Assembly (NCBI GenBank): GCA_963700425.1
Contig: CAVOXO010000003.1
Location: forward strand, 310,001 to 374,000
Length of the DNA stretch: 64,000 nt
Origin: CAVOXO01 sp963700425
GTDB lineage: Bacteria > Actinomycetota > Acidimicrobiia > Acidimicrobiales > Microtrichaceae
Direction of reading: 5' to 3'
The notes under the pieces are model-generated. The model saw only the letters and a list, made by a program, of their open reading frames with translations, searched no databases and had not been told where the DNA came from. This document shows, piece after piece, positions 8,390-17,936 of the stretch (positions are counted from its first letter, which is position 1; the number at the start of each line of letters is the position of its first letter). The position numbers and the translations under genes are program-made.

Positions 8390-10692
8390 GGCGCGGTCGC
8401 GGTCGCGAGGGTGGCCGATGGATCGCCGTAGACCGAGTACGCCAGCCACGTTGGGTCCGACTCTGACATGATCGAGGCCCTGGCCGCGTCCACCGCCTCG
8501 GCCAGGGACTCGCCGGCAGTGAGCCGGTCGTAGAACGTGTCCGCAAATCGTGCCGACGAACCGTCGCGGACGTTCCAGAGCGGGCTGATGAATGCGCCGG
8601 CCCCGCCGTTCAAGAAGCTGCTCGCCCATCCGCCGATTCGGGTGAACGTGGGTGCCTGGGACCCGGCTCGGCAGGCGTTCATGAACACGAGAGGACGACG
8701 TGGTTCGAACGATTCCTGCACCTCAGCTCGCGCGAGCGCCAGGGGAGTGAACCGCTCGTTCCCGAATCCGATGGTCGAGCCGTCCGCAGCGGAAGCGTCG
8801 AAGGTGTTGTGGCAGGCGAAGTGGAGGACTCCGAAATCACCGGAGTCGATCGTTGCCCGCAGCGTCGCCAGGTCGGTGACGTGCACCTTTGCGGTCGCGT
8901 CTGCCGGCCACCGGTCCCTCACACTATTCGCCTCCGCTCCGGCGGCTGGTGGGGATCCCACGGCGGGTACGACCGTGACGACCGACCCGGCCCCGATCGA
9001 GGCAACGGGGCCTCGACCTCGAACGCCCCGGAAGACCGGGAACCGTTCGACGAGAAATGCCTGGTCGTCGCGACCCCGGGCCACCGGATAGAGCAGCTCC
9101 CATGGAAAAGGGTCCCGTCGAGCGATGATCCGCAGGCTCGTGATCCTGTCGTGCCGTTCCCAGAACTGGGCTTTCAGCGCGTCGGGGATCATCTCGGCCC
9201 ACAGTCGGATGCCGAGGTCACGCATCCATGCCCTGACATCAGCGGGCCGGTAGGCGCCGCCGGCGATCTCATTGAGGTCGCCAGCGAGGGTCTCGACGAT
9301 GTCGCTTGGTGGTTGGGTGTAGACGTCACTGAGCACTTCAGGCGGAAGAGCGTTGTCGATCAGCTGGAAGCGGTAGCGGTTCTCGGTCTGGAGCCAATCG
9401 ATCGTCAGGCTTGTCTCGCCGGGCGCGCCGCCCATCGCGGAGATCGACGCGGTCCCGTCTCGCATGGTGGTGGACACGGCGGTGGGGGTGACCGAGATCT
9501 GGTGTGTCGACTCGGCCAACTGCCGTCCCTCTCCGTGGAACAGCGAGACCGTGACGGTGTGACTCCCCACTGATCGGCCGGTGATGTCGAAGAGCAGCCA
9601 GGCCGAGTTCTCGGCGTGGGGCACGTCGAGGATCTGGAGCGCCGGACCACCGACATCGAAGCCTTGGGCGGACACGACCACTCTGAGTGTCGTTCCCGCC
9701 GGCGGGACGTCGAGATCGAACCCGACTCCGACACCGATCTCAGGTTCCTCCAGTGCGACGCGCACCATGATCGGTACAACCTCGTCAACGACAGCGGCTT
9801 CGGGAGCACGGGTGTGGAGGAATCGTCGTCGCGGTGGACCGTTCGTCGTGCGCCCCGCCGGCGTCGGATCAGGATCACCGCCTGGCCCGGTGGCTGTGGG
9901 CATCGGTGCCGCACTCGGAGGTGGCGGGGACGGTGAGGCGGCTCGAACAGCGCGGTCTCCGTGGCTCCCATCGAAGCCTCCCAAGACCGTGATGACGGGA
10001 CTGTCCGTGTCCTCGGTCGTCGGCCCGAATCCAGCGTCGACGCCGGGTACCCCGGCAACGTCGATGAAGCCCACGTCGACGGTGGGTTCGAGGATCGGGT
10101 CGACCCGGACGACCGAATGCCCGTCATCACGTTCACCGATGTGCACTCGCCCCGACAACCACTCCGGAATGTCGGTGACCGAAAACTCGCCGGGGTCCAC
10201 CGCGCCGCCCCCGTTGCAGTAGGCGCCCGCCAGCAGCAGCTGGGTTGTCGCATCGTTCTCGTTGCGCATAAGGAGCTTGACGCGGTCGGACACCGGCGCC
10301 GTGTCGACGAGCAGCAGCGACTCCGCCAGCTGCCGGCGCAGCTCGACCGATTGCGTGGCGCCCACCGCCGCGACGATCGCCCGGCCCGCCGAGTTGTCAC
10401 GCACCCGGGCCAGCGCCATTCCGGCGGCAGCCCTCTCATCGATCGGCCCCGATTCGGCGATGCTCTCGACCATGTCTCGAACCTCGTGGACGGGAACCCA
10501 CACCGCCGCCTCGATGGCCGCCCGACGTTCGGTCGCAGATGCGCTGCTGTCGTCGTCGAGGGTGTGGCGGAAATACGGAGGCGTGCGCAGCCACTGGCCA
10601 TCATCCAAGCTGATCTGATCGAACGACTCGAGGAACTCGATTCGTCCGGTTTCGTCGTTCTCGAAGAGCACGTCGAGCGGATCGTCGGTCAT
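8386..10692 (-). CDS. CHAT-domain caspase-like protease with N-terminal helical and beta-sandwich regions
   Basis: A 768-residue protein whose last 250 residues are a CHAT domain (clan CD, caspase/separase relatives). GVLHFACHNTF supplies the catalytic His628 and PLVFMNACRAGSQ the catalytic Cys674; ITSLRIIARRDPFPWELLYP (about 517-536) and FISPLWNVRDGSSARFADTF (701-720) are the other usual blocks. Residues about 55-160 look like helical repeats (RAAIEAAVWVPVHEVRD; VELRRQLAESLLL). A Pro/Ala linker (250-290) leads to a beta-rich region (about 300-405) of immunoglobulin-like pattern. No recognisable TPR, NACHT or WD part. It sits between a two-TM protein (14 nt upstream) and the hydrolase (4-nt overlap), suggesting a protease effector or switch working with both. 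Confidence 0.88.
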   Translation of the reverse strand: MTDDPLDVLFENDETGRIEFLESFDQISLDDGQWLRTPPYFRHTLDDDSSASATERRAAIEAAVWVPVHEVRDMVESIAESGPIDERAAAGMALARVRDNSAGRAIVAAVGATQSVELRRQLAESLLLVDTAPVSDRVKLLMRNENDATTQLLLAGAYCNGGGAVDPGEFSVTDIPEWLSGRVHIGERDDGHSVVRVDPILEPTVDVGFIDVAGVPGVDAGFGPTTEDTDSPVITVLGGFDGSHGDRAVRAASPSPPPPSAAPMPTATGPGGDPDPTPAGRTTNGPPRRRFLHTRAPEAAVVDEVVPIMVRVALEEPEIGVGVGFDLDVPPAGTTLRVVVSAQGFDVGGPALQILDVPHAENSAWLLFDITGRSVGSHTVTVSLFHGEGRQLAESTHQISVTPTAVSTTMRDGTASISAMGGAPGETSLTIDWLQTENRYRFQLIDNALPPEVLSDVYTQPPSDIVETLAGDLNEIAGGAYRPADVRAWMRDLGIRLWAEMIPDALKAQFWERHDRITSLRIIARRDPFPWELLYPVARGRDDQAFLVERFPVFRGVRGRGPVASIGAGSVVTVVPAVGSPPAAGAEANSVRDRWPADATAKVHVTDLATLRATIDSGDFGVLHFACHNTFDASAADGSTIGFGNERFTPLALARAEVQESFEPRRPLVFMNACRAGSQAPTFTRIGGWASSFLNGGAGAFISPLWNVRDGSSARFADTFYDRLTAGESLAEAVDAARASIMSESDPTWLAYSVYGDPSATLATATAP

Positions 10693-10706
10693 GGTCTACC
10701 TCTCCA

Positions 10707-11105
10707 TCATCTCCCCAGGTCGCGGAGCCTCGATGCGATGCGTTCGATGCCGGCGACGTCCACCGCCGCTGTTCCGGTCGTGTCGCGCACCGCCTCGTTG
10801 CGGGTGTTGTCGAGGATTCGGTCGAGATCGTCGGCGAGGACCGAGGTGGCGTCCTTGACGCGGTCTCGGTCCTCGGTCGCTGCCGTTGCCTGGGACTTGG
10901 CCTCCGTGCTCAGCTTGACTCCGAAGGCGGCCGCACCGATTCCCGCGAGCGGCCCGATGAGTGCGGCGAGAATGGCGACGACATCAGCGGCGGTGTCGAA
11001 CCGGTCGATGACCATCCAGCTGATGGCGACGATGGCGATCGTCAGGACGCCGACGGTGGCAAATGTCCATCCGTTGAGCGGGCCGGTCGCCGAGTCATGC
11101 GCCAT
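10707..11105 (-). CDS. small two-helix membrane protein with C-terminal coiled coil
   Basis: A 132-residue protein with two predicted membrane helices (about residues 13-33, ending VAISWMVI, and 42-63, VVAILAALIGPLAGIGAAAF) and then a hydrophilic helical tail: LSTEAKSQATAATEDRDRVK and VLADDLDRILDNTRNEAV, likely a coiled coil in the cytoplasm. It matches no family I recognise. ATG 11105 is preceded by a G-rich Shine-Dalgarno. Position directly ahead of the CHAT gene (14-nt gap) suggests an anchor or sensor for that protease; this is inference from context. Confidence 0.7.
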   Translation of the reverse strand: MAHDSATGPLNGWTFATVGVLTIAIVAISWMVIDRFDTAADVVAILAALIGPLAGIGAAAFGVKLSTEAKSQATAATEDRDRVKDATSVLADDLDRILDNTRNEAVRDTTGTAAVDVAGIERIASRLRDLGR

Positions 11106-11147
11106 TCCGATCCCCCCGGTGGCAGCGTCGAGATCCAGTATCGGCCC

Positions 11148-11162
11148 CGGCGCGCCGCGCCG
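11148..11162 (-). terminator. GC-rich hairpin between operon genes
   Basis: CGGCGC and GCGCCG flank a 3-nt loop in the 128-nt gap between the pentapeptide gene and the small membrane gene. There is no T-run, so it could be a processing or attenuation hairpin, or chance in GC-rich DNA. Confidence 0.2.
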
Positions 11163-11233
11163 TCAACGGGTGCGTCCCCTGGCGCCGGGAGGGATGGTCT
11201 GTGGCCGCGCGCTCGCGCATCGCGTTCGATGAA

Positions 11234-12482
11234 CTACTCCGGGTCGATGACTCCGCCGCAGGTGACGGTGCCGTCACCGTCGAAGTCGTTGATGACGATG
11301 CCGTCGGCCTGTAGCGAGCAGTGGAGTCGAGTGCCGTCGTCAACCGATGCCGTCATCGTGACCGGACCGGTGTTCGTCGCCACCGTGGTGTCCAGCGGCA
11401 GGACGGTCGCGATCTCGGACTCGGTGAATGCCCCGGTGAAGGTGACTGTAGCGACCTGACCGGCCGCACCCGTGACGACGAACCTCACGTCGGACTGTTC
11501 GATCCCACGCACCGCGGTGTCCTGCGAGTTCGAATCCCGCGTCGACACGATGACGCTGATCGACAAGGCCGCGATGACGGCGATGCCGAGAATGAGCTGA
11601 CGAACCGACTCTCGTGCCGCAGTCGATCCGGTCGTGTCCATGTCCGCGATCGGCGTCGCGGTCCGGGTTCGCCTTCCGGCGCGGTCCCGCGTGGAGTCCT
11701 GGGCCGTCGCGGTGTCAGCGCCCCCGGCGGCGTCGACGTCACGATGGGCCGCAGTCAGCTGCTCGCCGCTGACGCTTCCTTCACCGAACACCGCTCCGGT
11801 GATGTCGGCTCCGGCGAAGGTTGCCCCGTCGAGTTGGGCATCGGTGAAGTCCGCATGTCGCAGGCATGCTCCGTTGAAGTTGGCGTGAAGCAGCTCGGTT
11901 CGAGCGAAGGAGGTCCCCTCCATCTGTGCCTCGCGGAAGTCGGCCCCCGATGCCTGCGCGTCGTCGAGGCGTGCGCCCTTGAACTTCGCATGGCGCGCCC
12001 GGGCCCGATACAGACCCGCGTGTCGGAGATCGGCGCCACGGAGGTTCGCCCCTTCGAGAACGGCCTCGGTGAGGCGAGCGTTGACGAGATTCGAGTTGGC
12101 GAGGTCGGCTCGGGAGAGATCGGCGTTGGACAGCTTGGCACCCTCGAGGTTCCGTCGTCGCAGGTAACAGTCCTTCAGTTCGCGCGCTCTGGAGATCGCT
12201 GTGGGACAAGTCGTTCTGCATCGCGATCGAGAGCCGGATCGACCGTTCGGACCAGAACGAGCTCAGTGAACCCTGAACCCACAACAGCAGGACCGCGGCC
12301 GCGGGGATGAGGATCTGCGTGGGAGTCACGACGGAGGCGTATCGGACCCCGACACGCGACATCAGCGCCACCCCGATGGCGGCGATTCCGGCGACCAGGA
12401 GGAAGTGCGACGGGGCTCCGCGGACGAGAAATCGATCGCGGACCCTGAGGTACACCCTCTGATGCGCCCTGACCGGTTTCAT
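11234..12482 (-). CDS. membrane-anchored pentapeptide-repeat protein (one frame change)
   Basis: First gene of the CHAT operon. ATG 12482 starts a basic N-terminus, two membrane helices (about residues 27-43 and 56-71) and a juxtamembrane helix. Near base 12185 the frame changes and the protein continues with about 95 residues of A(D/N)LXX pentapeptide repeats: NLEGAKLSNADLSRADLANS, ANLRGADLRHAGLYRA, ANFNGACLRHADFTDAQLDG, ATFAGADITGAVF. A Thr/Arg linker follows, then a third helix (LILGIAVIAALSISVIV) and an 85-residue beta-rich C-terminal domain with Cys in LHCSLQAD and TVTCGGVI. Topology would place the repeats in the cytosol and the last domain outside. The repeat solenoid is a binding surface, so a scaffold or sensor for the CHAT protease is plausible. 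The shift is probably a sequencing error. Confidence 0.8.
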
Positions 12483-12611
12483 CGATAGGCCATTCGGCCC
12501 ATCGAGCGGGATCTTGAGGAGTCGTACCGCTCGCGATCGGTCGTGGAGCGGGCGTCGGCGCCGGATCGCCCCCGGCTCCGGGAGGGGGATTTGCCTGCGG
12601 GGCACCATCAC

Positions 12612-12617
12612 TATGGT
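12612..12617 (+). promoter_or_regulatory. -10 element (TATGGT), leaderless promoter
   Basis: TATGGT ends 6 nt before the GTG at 12624. It lies in the 141-nt divergent gap that also must hold the promoter of the CHAT operon on the other strand, for which I see no clear consensus. Confidence 0.45.
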
Positions 12618-12623
12618 GGGATC

Positions 12624-13799
12624 GTGTCCGACACCCGACCTTTCGATGCCGACAACCACTACTACGAGGCGCTCGACGCCTTCACCCGACACCTGGACCC
12701 GGCGTGGGGACCCCGAACGATCCAGTGGGCCGAGATCGACGGCCGCCGGTATCACGTCGTCGGTGGAAAGGTCTCACGGGCCGTGGTCAATCCCACGTTC
12801 GATCCCGTCGCGAAGCCGGGCGTCCTGAAGGACTACTTCCGGGGCAACCCCGACAACGACGATCCGCTCGACCTCCTACGGGCACGGGATCGGATCCGCC
12901 CCGAGTATCGCGACCGCGACGCGCGGCTGGCGACCATGGACGACCACGGTCTCTCCGCGGTGTGGATGTTCCCGACGTTGGGGATGATCTACGAGTCGCT
13001 GTTGGCCCACGACCCAGAGGCCGTCAGCGTGACGTTCGGGGCGTTCAACCGGTGGGTCGAGGAGGACTGGGGCTTCGCCTATCGGGATCGGCTGTTCGCC
13101 GCGCCCTACATCTCTCTCGCCGACATGGACTGGGCCATCTCCGAGCTGGAGTGGGCGCTCGGACGGGGGGCGAGGACGATCGTCATGAGGCCGGCCGCGC
13201 CCACCACGAGCGATGGCCGGTTCAGCCCCGCTGATCCACGGTTCGATCCCTTCTGGGCCCGGGTCAACGAGGCGGGTGTGTGCGTCGTCGTGCACGCCGG
13301 CGATGCGGGGTACTCCTCCAACGGGTACGCCAGCGACACCTTCACCACCGATTTCGCCAACGCCGTGCCCCAACCCATCAAGATGCTGCAGTTGGAGCGA
13401 CCCATCGAGGACTTCCTGGCCGCGCTCATCTGTGATCAGCTGTTCGTCCGCCACCCCAACGTTCGGGTGGCGTCGGTCGAGAACGGGTCGGGCTTCCTGC
13501 GCGGTCTGTTCTCGCGCCTGTCCGCGGTGGGGAACAAGATGGCCGGCTGGTTCCCCGAGGATCCTGTCGATACGTTCCGGCGGCACATCTGGATCAACCC
13601 GTTCTGGGAGGACGACATCTCGGAGGTGACCGAACTGATGGGGTCCGACCGGGTGCTGTTCGGTTCCGACTGGCCCCACATCGAAGGCATGCCCCGGCCA
13701 CTCGACTTCCTCGACGAACTCGTCGGTTTCGACCGTGCTGACGTCGAGCGCATCGTTCGGGGCAACGTGACGCACTTGAATCAGCTGTGTCCCGCGTGA
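12624..13799 (+). CDS. amidohydrolase-2 family metal-dependent hydrolase
   Basis: A 391-residue TIM-barrel hydrolase of the amidohydrolase_2 (COG2159) family, which includes ACMSD-like decarboxylases and lactone hydrolases. Visible landmarks are DADNHYYEALDAF at the N-terminus in place of the usual DxHxH, CVVVHAGDAGY (metal His of the middle strand), SVENGSGFLRGLF and VLFGSDWPHIEGM, where the Asp is the conserved barrel residue. The family typically acts on ring-cleavage products or aromatic acids; Actinomycetota carry many paralogues of unknown substrate. Start GTG 12624 is supported by the -10 element. Confidence 0.8.
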   Translation: MSDTRPFDADNHYYEALDAFTRHLDPAWGPRTIQWAEIDGRRYHVVGGKVSRAVVNPTFDPVAKPGVLKDYFRGNPDNDDPLDLLRARDRIRPEYRDRDARLATMDDHGLSAVWMFPTLGMIYESLLAHDPEAVSVTFGAFNRWVEEDWGFAYRDRLFAAPYISLADMDWAISELEWALGRGARTIVMRPAAPTTSDGRFSPADPRFDPFWARVNEAGVCVVVHAGDAGYSSNGYASDTFTTDFANAVPQPIKMLQLERPIEDFLAALICDQLFVRHPNVRVASVENGSGFLRGLFSRLSAVGNKMAGWFPEDPVDTFRRHIWINPFWEDDISEVTELMGSDRVLFGSDWPHIEGMPRPLDFLDELVGFDRADVERIVRGNVTHLNQLCPA

Positions 13800-13833
13800 T
13801 GCCGGACGTCGATCCCGGCGCGTCGATCTCGGG

Positions 13834-13863
13834 ATCCCTCCGTTCAGCATCCCTCCGTTCAGC
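13834..13863. repeat. two tandem copies of a 15-bp unit
   Basis: ATCCCTCCGTTCAGC occurs twice head-to-tail in the 134-nt gap between two convergent genes (amidohydrolase and aldo/keto reductase). It looks like a local slippage duplication. Confidence 0.6.
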
Positions 13864-13933
13864 ATCACGCCGCTGGTGACGACCGGCCCGACGGGCGGAT
13901 CACGCAACGGGCTTCGATGGGGAGTGGCCGGCC

Positions 13934-14887
13934 CTAGCCGTGCTGCCAGATCCGTCCGAGCAGCGATCGCGTTCCGTCGAGGGCGACCGCATCGAGGCGG
14001 GCGACGTCGTCGCCGGTAAGGTCCACCTCCAGAGCGCCGGCGTTGGCGCGGGCCTGGTCGGCGTTCTTCGCTCCGGGAATGGGGACGGCGCCCTTGGCGA
14101 TGATCCATGCCAACGCAACCTGGGCCGGGGTGCAGTCGCGGCCCTCAGCGATGGTCGTCGTCACCTCGAGAACGGGATCGACCAGTTCCCAGGGGTGGTC
14201 GGAGAAGCTTCGGCGTCCCGGCGGTGGCGACGCAGCGGAGTACTTGCCCGTGAGGCGTCCCTGGGCCAGAGGGGAGTAGGCCAGGATGACGACGCCGAGG
14301 TCCGTCGCGGCCGCCAACAAGCCTGTGGTCTCGGGGCGTCGGCGTAGCAGGCTGTACTCGACCTGGTTGGTCGCCAGGGGAACGCCACGTGCCGCCAGTT
14401 CGCCATGGATGGCACGCATCTCCTTCGTCGAGTAGTTCGACACCCCGACGGCGCGGACCCGTCCATCACGAACGACGCCGGCCAACGCTTCGGCCATGGC
14501 CGCGTGGGAACGCAGGCTGATGGGTCCGTGGATCTGGTAGAGGTCGACCACGTCGATCCCGAGGCGGTCCATCGACGCGTCCAGCGCCTTGGGCAGCTCT
14601 CTTGCCAGATTCCACTTCCATGGAGCCGGGTAGAACTTGGTGGCGATCGTCGCCGTGCCGTCGTTCAGCGTCGAGATGATCGACTCGCTGCGGCCCTTCC
14701 CGTACACCTCGGCGGTGTCGATGAGCGAGATCCCCGCCTCACGGGTGGCTGCCCACGCCTCGGCGATGGTCTCGTTGGTCAGGTTCGGGTCGTATCCGTC
14801 CATTCCCCACGTGGTCTCGTCGCCCCACGCCCAGGTTCCAAGGCCCATCGGGGCGATCGGGTTGTCGAGGCCGGGGAGGGAGATCAC
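13934..14887 (-). CDS. aldo/keto reductase
   Basis: A 317-residue NADPH-dependent aldo/keto reductase (KCNAB/YdhF-type branch). MGLGTWAWGDETTWG opens the barrel; LIDTAEVYGKGRSE carries the catalytic Asp and Tyr, ATKFYPAPWKWN the Lys and LYQIHGPIS the His. RVRAVGVSNYSTKEM and LAYSPLAQGRLTGKY are typical of the family, as is the C-terminal GAKNADQARANAGAL cofactor loop. GTG 14887 overlaps the MMPL stop by 4 nt, so it is co-transcribed with the transporter. Confidence 0.88.
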   Translation of the reverse strand: MISLPGLDNPIAPMGLGTWAWGDETTWGMDGYDPNLTNETIAEAWAATREAGISLIDTAEVYGKGRSESIISTLNDGTATIATKFYPAPWKWNLARELPKALDASMDRLGIDVVDLYQIHGPISLRSHAAMAEALAGVVRDGRVRAVGVSNYSTKEMRAIHGELAARGVPLATNQVEYSLLRRRPETTGLLAAATDLGVVILAYSPLAQGRLTGKYSAASPPPGRRSFSDHPWELVDPVLEVTTTIAEGRDCTPAQVALAWIIAKGAVPIPGAKNADQARANAGALEVDLTGDDVARLDAVALDGTRSLLGRIWQHG

Positions 14888-17238
14888 ATGGGAGATGCTA
14901 CGGGTGGCTCCGAGTCGGCCGGTGCATCCGCCAGGATCTCGGCCAGGTCGGCGTCGATCTCGTCAGGCGAACCCTCCACATTGAGATGGGGCAGGATGCG
15001 GTCCAACCACCGCGGCAGCCACCAGTTGCGCTCGCCCAGCAGTTCCATGGTCGCGGGGACCAACAGCATGCGGACCAATGTCGCGTCCAACAGGACCGCA
15101 ACCGCCAGTCCCAGCCCGAACATGCGGGTGATGCGGTTGTCCTCGAACATGAAGCTGCCGAACACCACGATCATGATCGCCGCGGCGGCGGTGATGACGC
15201 GAGCGGTCGCGGCCAGGCCGTCGGCGACCGACGTCACGGCGTCACCGGTCCGGTCGTACTCCTCCTTGACGCGGGACAGCAGGAACACCTCGTAGTCCAT
15301 CGACAGTCCGAACACGATGGCGAAGAGCATCATCGGAATGAACGGTTCGATCGGGGCGGGTTCGACCCCGAACAACGATCCCATCCAGCCCCATTGGAAG
15401 ATCGCCACCACGATTCCGTAGGCCGCTGCGATCGACAACATGTTCATGATCACGGCCTTGAGCGGCACCAGGAGAGAACGGAACACGATCATCAGGAGGA
15501 AGAACGAGAGCGCCAGAACCACGCCGAGGAAGATGATGAGCCGCTCGGCCAGGTAGTTGGTGAAGTCCAGCGACACCGCGACGCCGCCCGACACGTTGAC
15601 CACCATGTCCACGTCGCCGACGGCGTCGGGGATCACCGAGTCCCGCAGCCGCTCGACCAACTCGTCGGTCGCTTCGTCCTGGGGCGACGTGGTGGGGATG
15701 ACCTGCATCAGGTACGCCTCGGATGCGGCGGGGTCCTCCATGTTCGACGGCGCCACGAAAGCGACCTTCGCCACTCCCGGGTCGGCTTCGACCGCGGTCT
15801 GAAGACTCTCGATGGAGGAACGCGACTGCATCGTCGCCCGGTTGGACGGTGATCGAGGAGCGGCCCGTTGAATCCGGGTCCGAACCCGTCGGCAACCATG
15901 TCGTAGGCACGGCGGGTGGTCGTGTCGGTGCCGTAGTTGCCCTCATCGGAGAAGCCCAGCCGCAGCGAGAACACGGGCAGGGCCAGAATCACGAGAACGA
16001 GAACGCCGGCCGTCACCGAGAGCCACGGGTGGGCCTGGATCTGCCGACTCCACTTGTAGGCGACCGTCTCGCGGATGGGCTTCACCTTGCGGGGCGGAAC
16101 CTCCCGTCGCAGCGGTGCGATGGCGAATCCCGCGAGCATCACGATCACCGCCAGCGGCGCGCCGACGAGGAGGGGCTGGATTCCGAGACCAACGCCCAAC
16201 AGGGCGATGGCCACGAGGCCGGCCGCGATGAGGCCCCTCCAGCGCGTCACCTCGATCTTGGCCCCCGCCAGCCCCAACAGGGCCGGGAGCAAGGTGACCG
16301 ATGCGATCATCGTGACCGCGACGGTGATCGCCGCCGCGATGCCGAGACCGGCGACGAACTCGAGTCCGATCAGCAACATCCCCAACAGCGACACGACGAC
16401 GGTCGCGCCGGCGAACAGGACGGCGCGACCCGCGGTGTCGAGGGCCTCCGCCGCGGCATCCTCGGGTGCCGACCCTCGGTGCAGCGCCTCCCGGTGGCGG
16501 GTGACGATGAACAGCGCGTAGTCGATCCCTACCCCGAGACCGATCATCGCCCCGATGGTGGTGGCGAAGTCGGGCATCACCTGGATGTTGGACAACAGCC
16601 CGACGAGGGCGATGCCGCTGCCCACACCGGCGATCGCCACGGCGATCGGCAGGCCCATGGCCAGCACTGATCCGAACGCCAGGATCAGGACGACGATGGC
16701 GAATGCCACACCGATGAGTTCGGACTGGGGAGGTTCGAACTCCGCCAGTGACGCGCCACCCATCTCGACGGTCAAACCCTCGACCTCAGGGAAGAGACCG
16801 GTGACCTCGATGCCGATGTCGCCTCCGCTCTGCTGTCCGACCTCGGGGTCCAGGTCGATGGTGGCGAAGGCGGTGGTGCCGTCCTCGCTCACCTGGGTGA
16901 GCGCTCCGATGCCCTCATAGGGACTGGTGACGGTCACGAACTCGATGTCCTCGACCTCGGCGAACAGCTTCTCCATCTCCGCCTTGACGGTCGGGATCGT
17001 CGACGCCTTCCTCGGTCTGGAAGACGATCGACCCGGTGAGCCCCGCCCCGGCCCCCCCGAACGACTCTTCCAGCACGTCGAAGCCGTCGCGGCTCTCCGA
17101 ATCGGGGATCTCGAGGCCCCCACCGAAGTCGGTTCCTACCCTGCCGGAGAGGGCGAAGATGGCGATCATGGCGACGATCCACGCACCGATCGTCACCCAA
17201 TGGTGACGGAACGTGGACCGGGCGAGACGCTGCATCAT
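14884..17238 (-). CDS. MMPL/RND-superfamily transporter (two frame changes)
   Basis: A transporter of about 785 residues with two repeats of one helix, a large extracellular loop and five helices. ATG 17238 begins MMQRLARSTFRHHWVTIGAW and the first helix; the frame changes near 17000, inside the first loop. The first membrane cluster has AVAIAGVGSGIALVGLL and the proton-relay motif GLGVGIDYALFIVTRHREAL. The frame changes again near 15845 and the second half reads through a second loop to GLSMDYEVFLLSRVKEEYDR. MMPL proteins export lipids or hydrophobic compounds. The divergent TetR gene and shared palindrome suggest local repression. I read the shifts as sequencing errors. Confidence 0.85.
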
Positions 17239-17275
17239 GGGAACTCCAGGGGCGACGGGAGGTGGTGTGGCAATA

Positions 17276-17295
17276 ACGCTACGGCTGAGTAGCGT
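17276..17295. promoter_or_regulatory. TetR-type palindromic operator between MMPL and TetR genes
   Basis: ACGCTAC (17276-17282) and GTAGCGT (17289-17295) form a perfect 7-bp inverted repeat with a 6-nt spacer, in the 118-nt divergent region. TAGCGT and TATAGG -10-like hexamers overlap its right edge, so binding would block both promoters. This is the usual arrangement for a TetR repressor of an adjacent exporter. Confidence 0.6.
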
Positions 17296-17356
17296 ATAGG
17301 GGCGAGCCGGATGAACGGCAGTCTCAACGCTGTGACACCCGTCGCTCATTCCTGCC

Positions 17357-17936
17357 ATGAGTCGCACACTTTCCGCTACGGCCCGTTCGGCCACCGTGAA
17401 CGCAGCCGTCGAGCTGTTGGCCGAATGCTCCATCCGCGATGTCACCGTCGATGCCGTCGCAGCCCGGTCGGGTGTGGCCAAGACCACCATCTACCGGCAC
17501 TTCAGCTGTCGCGACGAGCTGCTCGCCGCCGCGATTCGTGCGACGCTCGCGTCGTGGCCGGCCCCACGACGAACCGGATCGCTCGATTCGGAACTCAGGT
17601 CGTGGGCCGAGCAGGTGGTCGACTCCGACGCGCTGGCGACGCACGCCGCGAGCCGCCATCGAGTTCTTCGCGGAGGTGGCTGCATCGCCGGTACTCGCCG
17701 AGGCACACGACGAGATGGTGGAGAAACTGTTCGGTTCGCTCACCCGCATCCTCGACGACGCCCGACGGCGGGGCGAGATCGTCGCGGACGCGGACATCGA
17801 ACTGTGCGCCGACGCGATCGCCGGTCCGCTGGTCCTACGACGTCTTCGTGGGGCGTCGGTCGACGAAGAGAAGGCGGATCGGTTGTTCTCGCTCGTTCTC
17901 GACGGAGTCAGGCGGAGCGGGCCACCAGCTCGCTGA
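17357..17936 (+). CDS. TetR-family repressor, probable regulator of the MMPL gene (one frame change)
   Basis: About 193 residues. The N-terminal helix-turn-helix is clear: VNAAVELLAECSIRDVTVDA then VAARSGVAKTTIYRHFSCRDE and LLAAAIRATLASW. Near base 17645 the frame changes and the ligand-binding domain continues with AAIEFFAEVAASPVLAEAHD and MVEKLFGSLTRILDDARRRG, ending in DRLFSLVLDGVRRSGPPAR. It is transcribed away from the MMPL gene and an operator lies between them. Its 3' end overlaps the convergent DUF1697 gene by 29 nt. Confidence 0.8.

Noticed and set aside
9961..11232. A 423-codon plus-strand open frame across the CHAT and small membrane genes
   Set aside because: His/Arg/Asp-rich shadow translation with no domain; the opposite strand carries the CHAT catalytic motifs.
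11529..11538. GTTCGAATCC, the consensus of a tRNA T-loop
   Set aside because: It lies inside the coding sequence of the pentapeptide protein, and no acceptor stem, anticodon arm or CCA end can be drawn around it.
13834..13863. 15-bp tandem repeat as a possible attachment site or operator
   Set aside because: It lies between two convergent gene ends, with no integrase or promoter nearby; simple slippage explains it.
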